Origin: Aestuariivita sp964402685 | GTDB taxonomy: Bacteria > Pseudomonadota > Alphaproteobacteria > Rhodobacterales > Rhodobacteraceae | Assembly: GCA_964402685.1 (NCBI GenBank) | Contig: CAYODE010000003.1 | Coordinates: 19,353 to 83,352, forward strand | Length of the DNA stretch: 64,000 nucleotides | Direction: 5' to 3' | Shown here: positions 52,492 through 61,019 of the stretch, piece after piece | Layout of the letters: the number at the start of each line of letters is the position of its first letter | Numbering within the stretch: position 1 is the stretch's first letter | Program-made: the position numbers and the translations under genes | Notes under the pieces: generated by a model | What the model saw: the letters and a program-made list of their open reading frames with translations, nothing else | What the model was told of the DNA's origin: nothing | The model's database searches: none

Positions 52492-53972
52492 CAGGATTAG
52501 GCAGCCCGCGTCGCCGTGTGCTGCTTGCCTTGGTCGCCGGCGCGGTTGGAGCGTTGGGGCTTGCACCTTACGGCATTTGGCCAGCAACCCTCGCTTCCCT
52601 GACGGCGGCCTTCGTTCTTTTTGACAGCGCGAGCAGCCGGCGGAATGCATGGATGACAGGCTGGGCCTTTGGCACCGGGTACTTTGCTTTGGCGCTGATC
52701 TGGATCGTCGAGCCTTTTCTGGTCGAACCTGAAGTTTATGGATGGATGGCACCTTTTGCGCTGCTCTTTTTGTCTGCTGGTCTCGCGCTCTTCTGGGCAT
52801 TGGCGTTCACCATCGGGCACACGGCACCAAAGCACCTCCGAGCCCTGACGCTTGCGCTGGCTTTATCCGCGGCGGAGCTTACACGGGCTTACGTTTTCAC
52901 CGGGTTCCCCTGGGCCGGGTTTGCGCAGATCTGGGTTGGGCATGGGCCCGATCAGCTATTGGCATTGATTGGTCCAAATGGCCTGGGTCTGATCACCATC
53001 ATTGCGGGTTGGACATTGTCATCCTTGGTGACGGGTAGCACCTCATGGCCGCTGCGGGTTCTAGGTCTCGTACCGGTTGCTGCTGCTCTTGCATGGGGGT
53101 TCTTTTGGCAGTCTGCGTTGCCGCCCGTTTCTGAACGTGCAGAGATCGTGCGCCTTGTCCAACCCAATGCCCGGCAGGATCAGAAATGGGACCCGGAAAT
53201 GATCCCGGTTTTCCTCGACAGGAAACTTGCGCTCTCGTCCCTAGAACCAAAGCCGGACTTGATCGTTTGGCCGGAAACCTCAGTCCCGACACTTATGGAA
53301 TATGCTGGCCCGATCTTCGAAGAGATGTCCATCATAGCTCAAAGCACCCCGATCGTTGCCGGCATTCAAAGACGCGCAGATCGCAGGCTTTACAACGCGG
53401 CCGTCCTGATCGAAGAGGGTGCGCCGTCGCAGGTTTACGACAAACATCATTTGGTGCCCTTCGGCGAATACATACCCTTTGGCGATATCGCGGCGCGATT
53501 TGGCCTGCATGGGTTTGCCGCCCGCGAAGGACAGGGGTTCAGCGCTGGCCCAGGCCCAGAACTTATCGACCTAGGACCGCTTGGGCGCGCCCTGCCGTTG
53601 ATCTGCTACGAAGCCGTTTTTCCTCAACTCTCTCGCACCGCCGAGCGCGCGGACATGTTGATCCAGATCACCAACGACGCGTGGTTTGGAGAGCATTCCG
53701 GCCCCTATCAGCATCTGGCGCAAGCGAGGATGCGCGCAATTGAGCAGGGCCTCCCTATGATCCGTGTGGCAAACACAGGCATATCCGCGATGATCGATCC
53801 CTTTGGACGGATCACTGCCGACATTCCCTTGGGTGAAGCAGGATACATCGACGCACAACTGCCCAGCCCTTTGCCCAAAACGTTTTATGCTCAAACGGGT
53901 GATTGGCCGATGGTTCTACTGCTGTTTTTTGCCGGTCTTGGTCTTTTGATACGTATTCGGCAGAGTACGTAA
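52488..53972 (+). CDS. lnt: Apolipoprotein N-acyltransferase
   Basis: 494 aa. About six N-terminal membrane helices (about 10-210) then a carbon-nitrogen hydrolase domain (about 220-480). The catalytic Glu (VWPETSVP), Lys (YDKHHLVPFGEY) and Cys (ICYEAVFP) are all visible. It adds the third acyl chain to lipoproteins in the inner membrane. Starts within the corC stop (ATGA). Last gene of the phoH group; about 50 bases lie between its stop and the riboswitch ahead of metK. Confidence 0.95.
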   Translation: MTGLGSPRRRVLLALVAGAVGALGLAPYGIWPATLASLTAAFVLFDSASSRRNAWMTGWAFGTGYFALALIWIVEPFLVEPEVYGWMAPFALLFLSAGLALFWALAFTIGHTAPKHLRALTLALALSAAELTRAYVFTGFPWAGFAQIWVGHGPDQLLALIGPNGLGLITIIAGWTLSSLVTGSTSWPLRVLGLVPVAAALAWGFFWQSALPPVSERAEIVRLVQPNARQDQKWDPEMIPVFLDRKLALSSLEPKPDLIVWPETSVPTLMEYAGPIFEEMSIIAQSTPIVAGIQRRADRRLYNAAVLIEEGAPSQVYDKHHLVPFGEYIPFGDIAARFGLHGFAAREGQGFSAGPGPELIDLGPLGRALPLICYEAVFPQLSRTAERADMLIQITNDAWFGEHSGPYQHLAQARMRAIEQGLPMIRVANTGISAMIDPFGRITADIPLGEAGYIDAQLPSPLPKTFYAQTGDWPMVLLLFFAGLGLLIRIRQST

Positions 53973-54023
53973 TCCAGATTGCGATTGACCGCACTGCACA
54001 GCCCGCGTAAGCGCTGTCGCTAT

Positions 54024-54073
54024 GGCTCTCGCAACGGCTTCCTGGCGTGAGAGTAGACACATTAATGGAGCAC
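54024..54073 (+). promoter_or_regulatory. SAM/SAH riboswitch before metK
   Basis: The leader has stem CTCTC (54026-54030)/GAGAG (54049-54053) around a loop with AACGGCTTCC, and then GGAGC (54067-54071), which can pair with GCTTCC (54037-54042) to form a pseudoknot. GGAG is also the metK ribosome binding site, seven bases before ATG 54078. Layout and loop sequence match the SAM/SAH motif of Rhodobacterales, which shuts off metK translation when SAM or SAH is bound. Confidence 0.85.
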
Positions 54074-54077
54074 CTTC

Positions 54078-55259
54078 ATGGCCCGAAACAACTACACGTT
54101 TACCTCGGAATCGGTTTCCGAGGGCCACCCGGATAAAGTTTGCGACCGGATCTCGGACGCTGTTCTGGACGCTTTTTTGTCAGAGGAACCCGAAGCGCGC
54201 GTTGCGGCTGAAACTTTTGCAACGACGAACCGCGTCGTCATCGGTGGCGAGGTTGGTTTGTCTGACCAAGACAAACTGCATGACTACATGGGAAAGATCG
54301 ACGAGATTGCTCGGGCCTGCATCAAAGACATCGGATACGAGCAGGACAAGTTTCACTGGAACACGTGTGAAATCACAAACCTGCTGCATGAACAATCCGC
54401 ACATATCGCTCAGGGCGTCGATGCCGCGGCGGACAAGGAAGAGGGCGCCGGCGATCAGGGCATCATGTTTGGCTATGCCACGACAGAAACGCCTGCATTG
54501 ATGCCTGCACCGATCCAGTATTCGCATGCAATCCTCCGTCGCCTCGCGGAAGTGCGCAAAGACGGTACAGAACCTGCGCTGGGCCCGGATGCAAAATCTC
54601 AGCTGTCTGTTGTTTACGAAGATGGCAAACCCGTTCGCGTCAGCTCTGTCGTGCTATCGACCCAACACCTGGACGAAGCGTTAAGTTCAGACGACATTCG
54701 CGCGATTGTGGAGCCTTACATCACACAAGCGCTGCCAACCGGCTGGTTGACGAATGAGACCCAGTGGCACGTGAACCCAACAGGCAAGTTCGTCATCGGT
54801 GGTCCGGACGGGGATGCCGGCCTGACCGGACGCAAGATTATCGTGGATACTTACGGTGGCGCTGCACCCCATGGCGGTGGTGCATTTTCTGGTAAAGATC
54901 CCACCAAAGTGGATCGCTCTGCTGCATATGCCGCCCGTTATCTGGCTAAAAACGTGGTTGCAGCCGGAATGGCGCAGCGCTGTACTATCCAGCTCAGCTA
55001 TGCGATCGGGGTTTCTCATCCTTTGTCGATCTATGCAGATACCCATGGCACAGGCGAGGTTGAACCAGCTCTGATCGAAAAAGCCGTGCGTGCATCAATG
55101 GATCTTACGCCGCGTGGCATACGGGAGCATCTTCAACTGAACAAGCCGATTTACCAGCGCACCGCGGCTTACGGCCATTTTGGTCGGGAGCCCGATGCGG
55201 ATGGTGGCTTCTCTTGGGAAAAAACCGACCTGGTCGACACACTGAGGAAGGCTATTTGA
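54078..55259 (+). CDS. metK: S-adenosylmethionine synthase
   Basis: 393 aa. N-terminal TFTSESVSEGHPDKVCDRISDA, the central GAGDQGIMFGYA and the Gly-rich GGGAFSGKDPTKVDRSAAYAAR motifs are intact. It makes SAM from Met and ATP. Translation is probably repressed by the SAM/SAH riboswitch in its leader. The next gene starts one base after its stop. Confidence 0.97.
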   Translation: MARNNYTFTSESVSEGHPDKVCDRISDAVLDAFLSEEPEARVAAETFATTNRVVIGGEVGLSDQDKLHDYMGKIDEIARACIKDIGYEQDKFHWNTCEITNLLHEQSAHIAQGVDAAADKEEGAGDQGIMFGYATTETPALMPAPIQYSHAILRRLAEVRKDGTEPALGPDAKSQLSVVYEDGKPVRVSSVVLSTQHLDEALSSDDIRAIVEPYITQALPTGWLTNETQWHVNPTGKFVIGGPDGDAGLTGRKIIVDTYGGAAPHGGGAFSGKDPTKVDRSAAYAARYLAKNVVAAGMAQRCTIQLSYAIGVSHPLSIYADTHGTGEVEPALIEKAVRASMDLTPRGIREHLQLNKPIYQRTAAYGHFGREPDADGGFSWEKTDLVDTLRKAI

Positions 55260-55260
55260 T

Positions 55261-55893
55261 ATGTTCTTGACGCGCGGTCTTTTTCTGGCCTTGGCGTTCT
55301 GCGCCGGGCCGCTGGCCGCGCGCGAGGCGACGCCCAAGCTTTATGTTGAGGGCGAGACGCTTGTTTATGACACCACCAATGCCTCCGAAGGCTATTCCGA
55401 GATCGAAAGTGAAGATGTCGAAATCCTCCGCGCTCTTTTGCAAGCCAACCCCGACGTCACTCTACTAAAGCTGACATCCAGCGGCGGCTCTGTTTGGGCC
55501 TCCCAAGTAATCAGCGATATCGTGATCGATTTCGGACTGGATACCCAGGTAGATGGTGATTGCGACAGCTCCTGCGTGATCATCTTTCTTGCAGGCGAAA
55601 ACCGCACTATGACCCGCGGCTCTCGTTTAGGGTTCCACCAGATACAGTGGAGCGCCGAAAACATCCGCGAGTACTACGAGCGCGAAGCTGAAGACTTCGG
55701 TTGGGGAACGCCTTGGGAGTTTGCGGAATGGATGTACCTTGATACCCAGCAAGAGGTATACCGTACACTCAATTACATGGTATCGCGCGGGGTCGATCCG
55801 GGTTTTGCCATCCAATCGATCCGCAAACCTGATGGGAATATGTGGCGTCCGTATCGGGCTATTCTGAGCGCGGCGGGTGTGCTGACGGAGTGA
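55261..55893 (+). CDS. Exported ClpP/crotonase-fold protein (COG3904-like)
   Basis: 210 aa. Signal peptide (about 1-20, ending PLAA). The ClpP-like core: LTSSGGSVWAS (oxyanion strand), CDSSCVIIFLAG with a Ser at the nucleophile position between two Cys, and GSRLGFHQIQW with His. This resembles the 'predicted periplasmic protein' COG3904 group, with no known substrate. It starts one base after metK, so it is coupled to metK and to its riboswitch, an odd partner. Confidence 0.8.
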   Translation: MFLTRGLFLALAFCAGPLAAREATPKLYVEGETLVYDTTNASEGYSEIESEDVEILRALLQANPDVTLLKLTSSGGSVWASQVISDIVIDFGLDTQVDGDCDSSCVIIFLAGENRTMTRGSRLGFHQIQWSAENIREYYEREAEDFGWGTPWEFAEWMYLDTQQEVYRTLNYMVSRGVDPGFAIQSIRKPDGNMWRPYRAILSAAGVLTE

Positions 55894-55904
55894 GGGGATA
55901 GCCC

Positions 55905-56534
55905 ATGATTTTTTATGATTGCCCGACGGCACCCAGTCCGCGTCGCGCGCGGATGCTGATCGCTGAAAAAGAGGTGCGGCTAGAGACCCGCTCAATAAAT
56001 CTCCGGGCCGGAGAACATCTGAAGCCGGACTTTCTTGCCATCAACCCGCGTGGAACGGTGCCCGTTCTGGTCACCGATACCGGTACTGTATTGACTGAAA
56101 ATCTGGGGATCGCGGCCTTTCTGGAAGCCGCCTTTCCAGAAATACCGATGATGGGTCGCACCCCTGATGAAACGGGGGAGATCTGGATGTGGACGACAAT
56201 CTGCGAGCAGCAGGGTGGGCTTCCAATGTCCGAGGCATTGCGAAACGCGTCGCCTGCTTTGAAAAACCGGGCTTTACCCGGTCCGGTACCTTACGCACAG
56301 ATCCCAGAGTTAGCCGAACGCGGACGCGCGCGACTGGCGGCGTTCTTTGATCTACTCGAAGACAGGCTGACGGGCCGCGACTGGCTTGCGGGTGATGGCT
56401 TTTCGCTGGCAGATCTAACCGGCTACGTGTTTGTTGATTACTCGCGCGTTGTGAAAATGCAGCTCCCCGCCTCACATAAAGCGGCGTTGGCATGGTTTGA
56501 TCGGGTTGCATCCCGCCCCAGTGCGCAGCTTTAG
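55905..56534 (+). CDS. Glutathione S-transferase family protein
   Basis: 209 aa. Thioredoxin-like N-terminal domain (about 1-80; FYDCPTAPSPRRARMLIAEK, and the GSH-site NPRGTVPVLV and TENLGIAAFLE) and helical C-terminal domain (about 90-205; LADLTGYVFVDYSRV). Ser at about 10-11 is a likely catalytic residue. It starts 11 bases after the ClpP-like gene, probably co-transcribed. Confidence 0.88.
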   Translation: MIFYDCPTAPSPRRARMLIAEKEVRLETRSINLRAGEHLKPDFLAINPRGTVPVLVTDTGTVLTENLGIAAFLEAAFPEIPMMGRTPDETGEIWMWTTICEQQGGLPMSEALRNASPALKNRALPGPVPYAQIPELAERGRARLAAFFDLLEDRLTGRDWLAGDGFSLADLTGYVFVDYSRVVKMQLPASHKAALAWFDRVASRPSAQL

Positions 56535-56682
56535 TTCCGCCGTATTTTGATCCTTATAGTCTGTAGTTTATTGCATCGGTAATTGACGGACACCTCTCTT
56601 TTGCATTGGTCAATGTATTGCCGTTATCACTGACTGCGATCCGGGTTGCTCCCTTTTCCCCCTTGGCGTACACGCCTGCGCC

Positions 56683-57387
56683 ATGAGCACACCGACACGC
56701 CCGCACCGCAACTTCTATGGCCGCCTGAAAGGGAAAGCGCTGAAAAAAAGCCAGAAAGCTTATCTTGATGAGGATTTGCTCGCATTGTCCCCCGGCGCGG
56801 TGGATTGGGACGACAATCCGGAACGCGCGCCACTCGATCTGAAGAGCTTGTTTCATGGCCGTGATATCTGGCTTGAGATTGGCTTTGGCGGTGGGGAACA
56901 TCTGGTGCATCAGGCGGCCCAAAACCCAGACATCGGGATCATCGGAGCAGAGCCTTATATCAATGGTGTGGCGATGCTATTAGGCAAAATCCGCAGGGGT
57001 AAGGTGAAGAACCTCGCCGTGTATCCGGGTGATGCGCGTGACTTGATGGACGTTCTGCCTTCTGCCTCGATTTCAAAAGCTTTTCTGCTGTATCCGGATC
57101 CATGGCCTAAAACCCGTCATCACCGTCGCCGCTTTGTGACACCTGAACATCTGGAGCCGCTGGCGCAGTGCATGAAACCAGGGGCCGAATTCCGGGTCGC
57201 GACAGACATCCCGGATTACGTGCGTCAAACGCTGGAAGAAGTGCCTAGGGCGGGCTTTACATGGCTTGCTGAGACAGCTGCAGACTGGCGCATCCCTTGG
57301 GAGGACTGGATCTCTACCCGGTACGAACAAAAGGCCCTGCGCGAGGGGCGTGTGCCGCACTACCTGACTTTCCGCAAGCAGGGATAA
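56683..57387 (+). CDS. trmB: tRNA (guanine-N7-)-methyltransferase
   Basis: 234 aa. Motif I WLEIGFGGGEHLVHQA for SAM, then GAEPYINGVA, the conserved LLYPDPWPKTRHHRRRF and a C-terminal WEDWISTRYEQKALREGR. It methylates G46 of tRNA. No clear ribosome binding site before ATG 56683. It is preceded by a 148-base gap and followed by aroA at 84 bases. Confidence 0.95.
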   Translation: MSTPTRPHRNFYGRLKGKALKKSQKAYLDEDLLALSPGAVDWDDNPERAPLDLKSLFHGRDIWLEIGFGGGEHLVHQAAQNPDIGIIGAEPYINGVAMLLGKIRRGKVKNLAVYPGDARDLMDVLPSASISKAFLLYPDPWPKTRHHRRRFVTPEHLEPLAQCMKPGAEFRVATDIPDYVRQTLEEVPRAGFTWLAETAADWRIPWEDWISTRYEQKALREGRVPHYLTFRKQG

Positions 57388-57470
57388 GCCGGAAACCGTC
57401 TGTTCCGCTGGACCGTCGCGCGGCGATTGGGTAAGCCCGGCGAAGAACCCCAAGACTATGAAAGGTTTCC

Positions 57471-58823
57471 ATGTCTGGTCACGGCGATCCCATTCCCATG
57501 ATGTCCCGCCCCTGTCGCACGTTGAAAGGTGTGGCCGAGGTGCCTGGCGACAAGTCGATTTCGCATAGGTCTTTAATTCTTGGCGCTCTCTCCGTTGGTG
57601 AAACGCGCATCACCGGGTTGCTGGAAGGGCAGGATGTGCTGGATACGGCCAAGGCAATGCGGTCGTTCGGAGCCGACGTCACCGATCACGGCGGTGGTGA
57701 GTGGAGTGTGCATGGCGTGGGGGTCGGTGGATTTGCTGAACCGGATCACGTGATTGATTGCGGCAACTCGGGCACTGGTGTTCGGTTGATCATGGGCGCG
57801 ATGGCGACCTCTCCGATCACCGCAACCTTCACAGGTGACGCCAGTTTGAACGGCAGACCCATGGCGCGAGTTACCGATCCTTTGGCCTTGTTTGGAACTC
57901 AGTCCGTCGGGCGAGAGGGTGGCCGCTTGCCGATGACAATTGTGGGTGCGGTTGATCCTATCCCGGTACGTTATGAGGTGCCGGTTCCATCGGCCCAAGT
58001 GAAATCGGCGGTCCTGCTGGCAGGTCTTAACGCGCCGGGGGAGACCGTGGTGATCGAGAAAGAGGCCACGCGCGACCATACCGAGCGTATGCTGAGCGGT
58101 TTTGGAGCTGACCTGACAGTTGAGGATACCGAAGATGGTCGCGTCATAACGCTCAAAGGTCAGCCGGAATTGAAGCCGCAGGTCATTACCGTGCCGCGTG
58201 ACCCTTCCTCCGCAGCGTTTCCAGTCTGCGCGGCTCTCATTGTGCCAGGCTCTGACGTGCTGGTGCCGGGCATCGGATTGAACCCAACGCGCGCAGGACT
58301 TTTTACTACGCTTCGGGACATGGGCGCCGATCTGGTTTTTGAGAACATGAGAGAGGAAGGTGGCGAACCAGTCGCTGATCTTCACGCGCGCTACTCGCCT
58401 GACATGAAAGGGATCGAAGTCCCGCCCGAACGCGCAGCCAGCATGATCGACGAATATCCGATCCTGTCGGTAGTGGCCGCGAATGCAACCGGTGACACGG
58501 TGATGCGCGGTGTCAAAGAATTGCGGGTGAAGGAAAGCGATCGGATCGACGCGATGGCCACGGGCCTGCGCGCCAATGGGGTCACTGTCGAAGATGGTCC
58601 AGATTGGTGGACCGTCACCGGTCGTGGCGCTGGCCAAGTGCCGGGCGGCGCCACCTGTGCCAGCCATCTTGATCATCGGATCGCCATGTCATTCCTGATC
58701 CTGGGGATGGCTGCGCAATCCGCCGTATCAGTTGATGACGGCGGCCCCATTGCCACGTCTTTCCCAATCTTTGAAGCATTGATGGGCAATCTCGGTGCGC
58801 AAATTGTCCGGAGCAATCAGTGA
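57471..58823 (+). CDS. aroA: 3-phosphoshikimate 1-carboxyvinyltransferase (class II EPSP synthase)
   Basis: 450 aa. Shikimate pathway step joining shikimate-3-phosphate and PEP. Motifs PGDKSISHRSLILGAL, GNSGTGVRLIMG, LNGRPMARV, SAQVKSAVLLAGLN, RDHTERML, PSMIDEYP-like ASMIDEYPIL and HLDHRIAMSF. The pattern (QSVGREGGRLPMT, SAQVKSAVLLAGLN) is class II, as in Agrobacterium CP4. At the CP4 Ala100 position (NAATG) this protein has Gly (NSGTG). Its stop overlaps the cmk start (GTGA). Confidence 0.95.
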   Translation: MSGHGDPIPMMSRPCRTLKGVAEVPGDKSISHRSLILGALSVGETRITGLLEGQDVLDTAKAMRSFGADVTDHGGGEWSVHGVGVGGFAEPDHVIDCGNSGTGVRLIMGAMATSPITATFTGDASLNGRPMARVTDPLALFGTQSVGREGGRLPMTIVGAVDPIPVRYEVPVPSAQVKSAVLLAGLNAPGETVVIEKEATRDHTERMLSGFGADLTVEDTEDGRVITLKGQPELKPQVITVPRDPSSAAFPVCAALIVPGSDVLVPGIGLNPTRAGLFTTLRDMGADLVFENMREEGGEPVADLHARYSPDMKGIEVPPERAASMIDEYPILSVVAANATGDTVMRGVKELRVKESDRIDAMATGLRANGVTVEDGPDWWTVTGRGAGQVPGGATCASHLDHRIAMSFLILGMAAQSAVSVDDGGPIATSFPIFEALMGNLGAQIVRSNQ

Positions 58824-59431
58824 GTTTTGCCGTCGCGATTGATGGTCCGGCCGCTGCGGGTAAAGGCACCGTCTCCCGCGCGGTGGCCGAACATTTTGGG
58901 TTTGCGCATCTCGACACTGGCCTTCTGTACCGCGCAGTGGGGTATGCCGTTCTATCCGGCATCGACCCGGTCGAAGCCGCGCATGCGTTAGAAGCCGAGG
59001 CCTTGGAAAACCCCGATCTGCGCAGCCCGCAAGTGGCGGATGCGGCGAGCAAGGTTGCTGTCATTGCCGATGTGCGGGCCGCGTTGGTCGACTTTCAACG
59101 CGCTTTTGCGCGTAGGTCTGGCGGCGCGGTTCTGGATGGTCGCGACATTGGCACGGTCATTTGCCCCGATGCCGAGGCCAAGCTGTTTGTAACCGCTTCG
59201 GCCGAAGTGCGGGCGGAACGTCGGTTCAAGGAATTGCAAGAGCGTGGACTTGCATCCGACTTCGAACGCGTTCTTGCTGATGTGCGCGCCCGCGATGAAC
59301 GCGACACGAACAGGGCCGAGGCGCCATTGCGACCCGCCGAAGACGCGATCATGATCGACACATCCGACATGTCGATTGACGCCGCCATTTCGGCAGCGAT
59401 CTCGGTTATTGAATCCCGCCGCAGCGCCTGA
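58820..59431 (+). CDS. cmk: Cytidylate kinase
   Basis: 203 aa from GTG 58820, overlapping the aroA stop by four bases. P-loop AIDGPAAAGKGTVSRAVA, the CMP-binding HLDTGLLYRAVGYAVL, LDGRDIGTVICPDA and the RDERDTNRAEAPL lid. It phosphorylates CMP/dCMP. In most relatives cmk is followed closely by rpsA; here rpsA starts 4.35 kb later. Confidence 0.95.
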   Translation: MSFAVAIDGPAAAGKGTVSRAVAEHFGFAHLDTGLLYRAVGYAVLSGIDPVEAAHALEAEALENPDLRSPQVADAASKVAVIADVRAALVDFQRAFARRSGGAVLDGRDIGTVICPDAEAKLFVTASAEVRAERRFKELQERGLASDFERVLADVRARDERDTNRAEAPLRPAEDAIMIDTSDMSIDAAISAAISVIESRRSA

Positions 59432-59514
59432 TCGCGCCTCTGTCACGAAAAGCTGTTTTGTTTCTGCAGCCCTGTTCGCTTTACCTTATCGGTAATTGGA
59501 TCGGAGTGACCGTT

Positions 59515-60066
59515 ATGAAACAAGTTATCGTCGCAACCTGCCTGGCGCTGGGCCTCTTGTTCCCGACAATCGGGCTGACACAAGAGGCGGAGCCACCTGC
59601 TGATGTGGGTGAACCACCTATGAGCATAGAACGCATGGCAGAGATCCTGACGGCAATCGACCCTGAACTTCTTCGAAACGGCCCCTCGTTCCAACTCACG
59701 CTGGCGGACATTCCCGTTCTCGTCATTAGTGATCCACAGGCGGATCGGATGCGGGCCATGGTACCGATCCGCTCTGCAGATGGTCTTGAACCAGACGAAT
59801 TGATGCGCCTGATGCAGGCGAATTTCGATACAGCATTAGACGCGCGTTATGCTGTGGCGCAGGGACGCCTTTGGGGCGTTTTTATCCATCCACTTTCCCC
59901 GCTGAAACGTGAACAACTGATCTCCGGTCTGATCCAGACAGTCAACGTCGCGCGCACTTATGGCCAAAGCTACTCTGGTGGGGCCCAGGTGTTTGGTGGC
60001 GGAGATTCTAACGACATTTACCGACAGTTGCTCGAAGAGCTTCTGAAGAAAGGTCAGGAGCTTTAA
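59515..60066 (+). CDS. Exported protein, YbjN/type III chaperone-like
   Basis: 183 aa from ATG 59515 (MKQVIVATCLALGLLFP), a Sec signal peptide ending near LTQEA. The mature part (about 40-165) has SFQLTLADIPVLVI and LMRLMQANFDTALDARYAVAQGRLWGVFIHPLSPL, an alternating fold reminiscent of CesT/YbjN-like domains; this is a weak resemblance. Its stop overlaps the stop of the next, convergent gene. Function unknown. Confidence 0.7.
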   Translation: MKQVIVATCLALGLLFPTIGLTQEAEPPADVGEPPMSIERMAEILTAIDPELLRNGPSFQLTLADIPVLVISDPQADRMRAMVPIRSADGLEPDELMRLMQANFDTALDARYAVAQGRLWGVFIHPLSPLKREQLISGLIQTVNVARTYGQSYSGGAQVFGGGDSNDIYRQLLEELLKKGQEL

Positions 60067-61019
60067 CGGGCGGGGGCCTCGGTCGCAAACACCTCTTCCG
60101 CAAAGCGGCGCGCAGTTTCGAATACGTCGCTCTGTGTCAGGTACAATAGATGCCCTTCGCCTGGGTATCCATAGATCTGCTCGGCACCTAGCTGACGGGC
60201 AAATCTCAACGTTTGGTTGATGGAAAACACCGGGTCTTCCAAACCGACATAAATCCGCAAGCGCACTTTGCTCAAATCCAGGTTCTCGGGCAGCTCCCAA
60301 CTGCGCAAATATCGCGCGTGCGATTGGGCCAGTCGCTTCTCGGGCGGACCTAGATTGGTCTCTCCCCGATGGGTCCGCGCGGTTTCGATTACACGTTCGC
60401 GAAACTCCGGTATCGGCGCCGCGTTCCGTCCCCGTAGCAGGATTTGCCAGTACTCGATCCAAACATCCACGGGGTCCAAGCTTTTTGCTCGTGCTGCCGA
60501 TCGCACGATATCGGACGCGCCCCGCACCAGCGTCGGCATCCCTCCACCCCGCTCCACCGCCGGTGAGATGGCGGCCACGGGCACCACCCGATCCCCTGCG
60601 ATTTGCGCGGCTGCAAGGATGGCGATCGCTGCGCCTGATGAATATCCGACCAGAGCCACCTCCTTGTCCGGGTATCGGTTGGCTAAACCCGCGATCCGCC
60701 TCGCCGATCCTTCGATGTCGAGCGGCGTAACTGGCATACCGTCCAAACCCGGAAAGCGGTAATACGCATCTGCAAATCCGCCTCTGCTCCAACCGTCTGC
60801 CGGGCCATACATCGTTATTGAGGTAAGCGAACCCGGGACGAAAATGACCAATCGGTCAGCGCGTGCGATGTCGACCGAATTATGCAAAAGCGGGTCTTTT
60901 TGATCGTGCAACGGTTGTTCGTATACCGTGCAACCCGCGGCAAGAAGACAAAGAAGAGCTGAGGCGTGGATCAACCTTCGGGACAACTTCCCGAAATCAC
61001 GCTCCGGACGGGCGCGCAT
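60063..61019 (-). CDS. Lipoprotein alpha/beta hydrolase
   Basis: About 318 aa from ATG 61019; ATG 61049 or TTG 61067 would extend it further into the upstream gene. A basic start and hydrophobic segment end in the lipobox LLAAGC, so it is likely an envelope lipoprotein. Hydrolase fold: VIFVPGSLTS (oxyanion region), GYSSGAAIAIL (Ser nucleophile), Asp in VGLEDPVFS and His in GEGHLLYL. Lipase or esterase specificity unknown. It overlaps the end of the cNMP-domain gene, so the two are probably co-transcribed. Confidence 0.8.
   Translation of the reverse strand: MRARPERDFGKLSRRLIHASALLCLLAAGCTVYEQPLHDQKDPLLHNSVDIARADRLVIFVPGSLTSITMYGPADGWSRGGFADAYYRFPGLDGMPVTPLDIEGSARRIAGLANRYPDKEVALVGYSSGAAIAILAAAQIAGDRVVPVAAISPAVERGGGMPTLVRGASDIVRSAARAKSLDPVDVWIEYWQILLRGRNAAPIPEFRERVIETARTHRGETNLGPPEKRLAQSHARYLRSWELPENLDLSKVRLRIYVGLEDPVFSINQTLRFARQLGAEQIYGYPGEGHLLYLTQSDVFETARRFAEEVFATEAPAR

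Noticed and set aside
57573..58676. 367-codon frame antisense to aroA
   Set aside because: Composition is basic and low in order; aroA on the other strand is certain.
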